From positions 80,413-144,412 of the forward strand of contig CAVUUV010000008.1 of the NCBI GenBank assembly GCA_963744905.1: a stretch of DNA of 64,000 nucleotides. Direction: 5' to 3'. The translations under genes were made by a program, and so were the position numbers. This document shows, piece after piece, positions 62,066 through 64,000 of this stretch; position 1 is the stretch's first letter; each line of letters begins with the position of its first letter. The notes below the pieces were generated by a model, which did not search any database, had not been told where the DNA came from, and saw only the letters and a program-made list of their open reading frames with translations. Origin of the DNA: DATFFO01 sp963744905. Its GTDB lineage: Bacteria > Actinomycetota > Acidimicrobiia > Spongiisociales > ZC4RG35.

Positions 62066-62773
62066 TCAGCGGCTGTTGGGCCACTCGCTGGGCGGGCGAC
62101 GGACCTGGGACTTGGCGCAGTAGTCGGCGTAGAGGGCGGCGGCCCCGGACCGATGGTCCACTCCGAGCTTGGTCAGGAGGGTGGAGACGTAGTTCTTGAT
62201 CGTCTTCTCGGCCAGGTAGAGCCGATCGGCGATCTCCCTGTTGGTCAGCCCCTCGGAGATGAGGGAGAGAATCTCCTCTTCCCGGTCGGTCAATCGCTCC
62301 AGCCATGTCGGACGGGTGACCTCTGGTCTGCCCTGCGGTCCATCGAAGACGGTCTCTCCACGAGCCACCTGGCGGATGGCGTCGGTGAGATGGCGATTGT
62401 CGCCGCTCTTGAGCAGGAACCCGCTGGCGCCCGCCTCGCGGACATCATCCAGGGCGTGCCCGTCCGCATACCCGGTCAATATAAGGACCTTGGTGTTGGG
62501 TGAGGTCTCCAGCATCTGCCGGCAGGCCTCCGCCCCGGTCCCATCTCCCAGGGAGAAGTCGAGCACCACCACATCGGGCTCGTCGAAAGCTACCCGCCGG
62601 ACGCCCTCGGCGACCGAACTCGCTTCGCCAACGAAGCAGAAGTCCGCCTGGCGTTCAACCAGAGCCCTGAGGCCCTGGCGGACCAGCTCGTGATCGTCTA
62701 CCACTACAACCCGGATCGGGTCTTCCCGAGCCTGTGTCTCCTGAGTGGCAAGGAGGGGAACCAAGACTGTCAT
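62066..62773 (-). CDS. DosR/DevR-like response regulator
   Basis: CCGGAGGTACAT precedes the ATG. The 235-residue product has a receiver domain (D26/D27, phosphoacceptor D72 in VVVLDFSLGDG, T100, K122) and a LuxR/NarL HTH (LTDREEEILSLISEGLTNRE and the recognition helix AEKTIKNYVSTLLTKLG). K190, K193 and N194 match the DNA-contacting K179, K182 and N183 of mycobacterial DosR, which supports recognition of a similar box. It is the likely regulator of the island; a possible box lies 50 bp upstream. The nearest kinase is at 45970-47025. Confidence 0.9.
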   Translation of the reverse strand: MTVLVPLLATQETQAREDPIRVVVVDDHELVRQGLRALVERQADFCFVGEASSVAEGVRRVAFDEPDVVVLDFSLGDGTGAEACRQMLETSPNTKVLILTGYADGHALDDVREAGASGFLLKSGDNRHLTDAIRQVARGETVFDGPQGRPEVTRPTWLERLTDREEEILSLISEGLTNREIADRLYLAEKTIKNYVSTLLTKLGVDHRSGAAALYADYCAKSQVRRPPSEWPNSR

Positions 62774-62822
62774 ATGTACCTCCGGTACACCCCAATCTCC
62801 AGCCTACGCGGCCGAAGGCCCA

Positions 62823-62838
62823 GGGGACTGAGTCATGG
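62823..62838. promoter_or_regulatory. weak DosR-box-like site upstream of dosR-like gene
   Basis: GGGGACTGAGTCATGG lies 50 bp before the regulator's ATG. It has the GGGACT half followed by a shortened GAGTC half. It would allow autoregulation, but the match is poor compared with other copies. Confidence 0.3.
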
Positions 62839-62967
62839 CTGCCCGGGACCATCGGCACATTCTTCGATAAACCAACACAGGTGCCTATCCATGGTGCGAA
62901 CAGTCATCTTCGATCGAAAATGTGGCGTTTACGCGGTCGGCGGTGGGTTGGCCGGGTGGCGATACCC

Positions 62968-63016
62968 GTTGAGTGTGCCTCCAACCACCGCCACGGTTCA
63001 CGGAGGCACACTCAAC
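62968..63016 (-). terminator. 15-bp stem hairpin after nucleotidyltransferase gene
   Basis: GTTGAGTGTGCCTCC and GGAGGCACACTCAAC form a perfect 15-bp stem with a 19-base loop, 29 bp after the minus-strand stop at 63045. There is no T-run. Part of the left arm could alternatively pair with upstream GGCGGTGGGTTGG-type sequence, so it may be a repeat or regulatory structure instead of a simple terminator. Confidence 0.5.
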
Positions 63017-63044
63017 CCCCGGCGCTGAATTGGGGTAGGCGGGA

Positions 63045-63398
63045 TCAGGCCTTTCCTCTGGATCTCGCACCCGGCGAGCGGCGCGCCCACACGTTGTTCT
63101 CGTGCTGATCGGCACTGAGACGATCGCCCTTCCACGGCCGCAATTCGCCTGCGGCCGCCACGTGCAGATCCCATCCCGCCAGCCACTCGTAAAGCTGACT
63201 GGCGTCTTGGCGGCGAACACCAACATCCAGATCGTCGTGGGCCCGCCAGCTGCGGACGGTGTGCAGTTCCAGGGCATGTCCGCCTGCAATCCACCAGCGG
63301 AACGGCGCCCCGGAAAACAACTCGGCGGCTTCCTGTACCTCCATCGGCACCCACTCGCCCCCATCAGCCACCAGCTCCGGATCATCCCGATCACTCAT
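63045..63398 (-). CDS. nucleotidyltransferase-like protein, probably truncated
   Basis: The 117-residue product starts in an ATGA overlap with the methyltransferase stop. It has FRWWIAGGHALELHTVRSWRAHDDLDVGVRR, the nucleotidyltransferase pattern with the D-D-L-D-V metal site, and GWDLHVAAAGELRPWKGD. Family members usually continue about 60 residues after NNVWARRSPG, where this one stops within eight codons, so a deletion or frameshift has probably removed the C-terminus. The relation is to aminoglycoside-type or toxin-antitoxin nucleotidyltransferases; the substrate is unknown. Confidence 0.65.
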   Translation of the reverse strand: MSDRDDPELVADGGEWVPMEVQEAAELFSGAPFRWWIAGGHALELHTVRSWRAHDDLDVGVRRQDASQLYEWLAGWDLHVAAAGELRPWKGDRLSADQHENNVWARRSPGARSRGKA

Positions 63399-64000
63399 TG
63401 CGGCCTTTGCGCCTCCACCCACAGGAACCGCTCCTCGGTCTCCCTCTCCATCTGCGTGTGCACCTCCGACCAGACGATCTCGAACCCGGCTTCTTCCAAC
63501 AGCCCCAGGTTGGTATCGGTGTCGTAGCCGCTCCAGAACATAGGCCCACCTCCTAGCCAGTCGTCTTCCCAGCCCCCGGGCAAATCCCCTGCGGTCAGGC
63601 ACGCCACGAACAGACCCCCGGGGCGAAGCCATGAGCGGATCCGGGCGAACAGACCCGCCTGGTCTCGGCGCGTCACGTGGATGATCGAATAGAACGCCAC
63701 CACTGCACCGAGACTGCCGGCAGGGAATTCGACGTCCCTCATGTCGGCCACCCGGAATCGACCCTGAGGGACGTTCGCCTCCGCCAGACGAATCATCTCC
63801 GCCGAGATGTCAACGCCGACGTACCGGTATCGCCGGGCGAGACGCTCCGCCACCGGCAGCCCGGTCCCACAGCCCAGCTCCACCACCTCCGCTCCAGAAG
63901 GAACCCGATCTTCGAGCCGCTCGACGTAACCCTCGCGCATATCAGGACCTGCTTCATCGAGGCGACCCCAACTCGAAGCGAGCGCGTCGTAACTGGAGGC
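63395..64000 (-). CDS. SAM-dependent methyltransferase (partial at window end)
   Basis: The class I methyltransferase fold is clear: VVELGCGTGLPVAERLA (SAM-binding motif I), YVGVDISAEMIRLAEANV, VADMRDVEFPAGSLGAVVAFYSIIHV and SWLRPGGLFVACL. An internal ATG occurs at 63940, but the frame remains open to the window edge as SSYDALASSWGRLDEAGPD, typical of the family N-terminus, so the gene starts beyond 64000. The substrate is unknown. Confidence 0.85.
   Translation of the reverse strand, partial: ASSYDALASSWGRLDEAGPDMREGYVERLEDRVPSGAEVVELGCGTGLPVAERLARRYRYVGVDISAEMIRLAEANVPQGRFRVADMRDVEFPAGSLGAVVAFYSIIHVTRRDQAGLFARIRSWLRPGGLFVACLTAGDLPGGWEDDWLGGGPMFWSGYDTDTNLGLLEEAGFEIVWSEVHTQMERETEERFLWVEAQRPQ

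Overview
The window is high-GC bacterial DNA with an actinobacterial gene set and order: mreBCD-mrdA-rodA, rplU-rpmA-obgE-proB, tig-clpP-clpX-folC-ndk, nadD-rsfS, an Rv1339-like metallo-hydrolase followed by rph and rdgB, an LPXTG surface protein, and a DosR/DevR-type response regulator. A member of the Acidimicrobiia or a neighbouring actinomycetote lineage fits best, but the lineage is inferred from gene content only.

Layout. 1-2.8 kb is an accessory patch beside tRNA-Ala: two inverted copies of a 168-bp MITE-like element and a frameshifted AlbA_2 (Schlafen-type) gene. 2.8-13 kb holds rsfS, nadD, an M23 peptidase, a tandem GAPDH pair whose first member lacks the catalytic cysteine, a receiver protein, a MoxR ATPase/VWA pair, and a Trk potassium operon with a 48-aa membrane protein tucked between trkA and trkH. 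13-31 kb is a long minus-strand housekeeping block (proline, ribosome, RNase E/G, cell-shape, folate and Clp genes). 31-38 kb has six tRNA genes, an 88-bp tandem array of broken tRNA-His copies, ybaK, rtcB, sppA and a decayed HTH gene. 38-43.3 kb is metabolic (rph/rdgB, pdxH, acyl-CoA dehydrogenase/HMG-CoA lyase, ferredoxin).

43.3-62.9 kb looks like one stress/dormancy island. It holds Hsp20, PspC and LiaF-like envelope proteins, a receiver without its phosphoacceptor, a PAS histidine kinase, a glycosyltransferase/GH130 set, DUF5335, a universal stress protein, a phosphoribosyltransferase-hydrolase fusion, PfkA, an operon of acetyl-CoA synthetase, pyruvate dehydrogenase E1-alpha/E1-beta/E2 and an acyl carrier protein, and a DosR-like regulator. 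Short elements resembling the mycobacterial DosR box (core GGGACTTT-N-GGCCCT) recur upstream of most of these transcription units. One of them sits about 45 bp before a structured region with no coding sequence, a candidate small RNA at 61865-61986. The island recalls the mycobacterial DosR regulon but carries cargo (pdh-acs-acp, GH130) not typical of it.

Several conserved genes (trkA copy 2, rdgB, the AlbA_2 gene, the HTH gene, the LPXTG gene and a small ORF at 54.8 kb) are each broken by a small indel that leaves both halves recognisable. This suggests either residual sequencing errors or recent decay. The window ends inside a methyltransferase gene.
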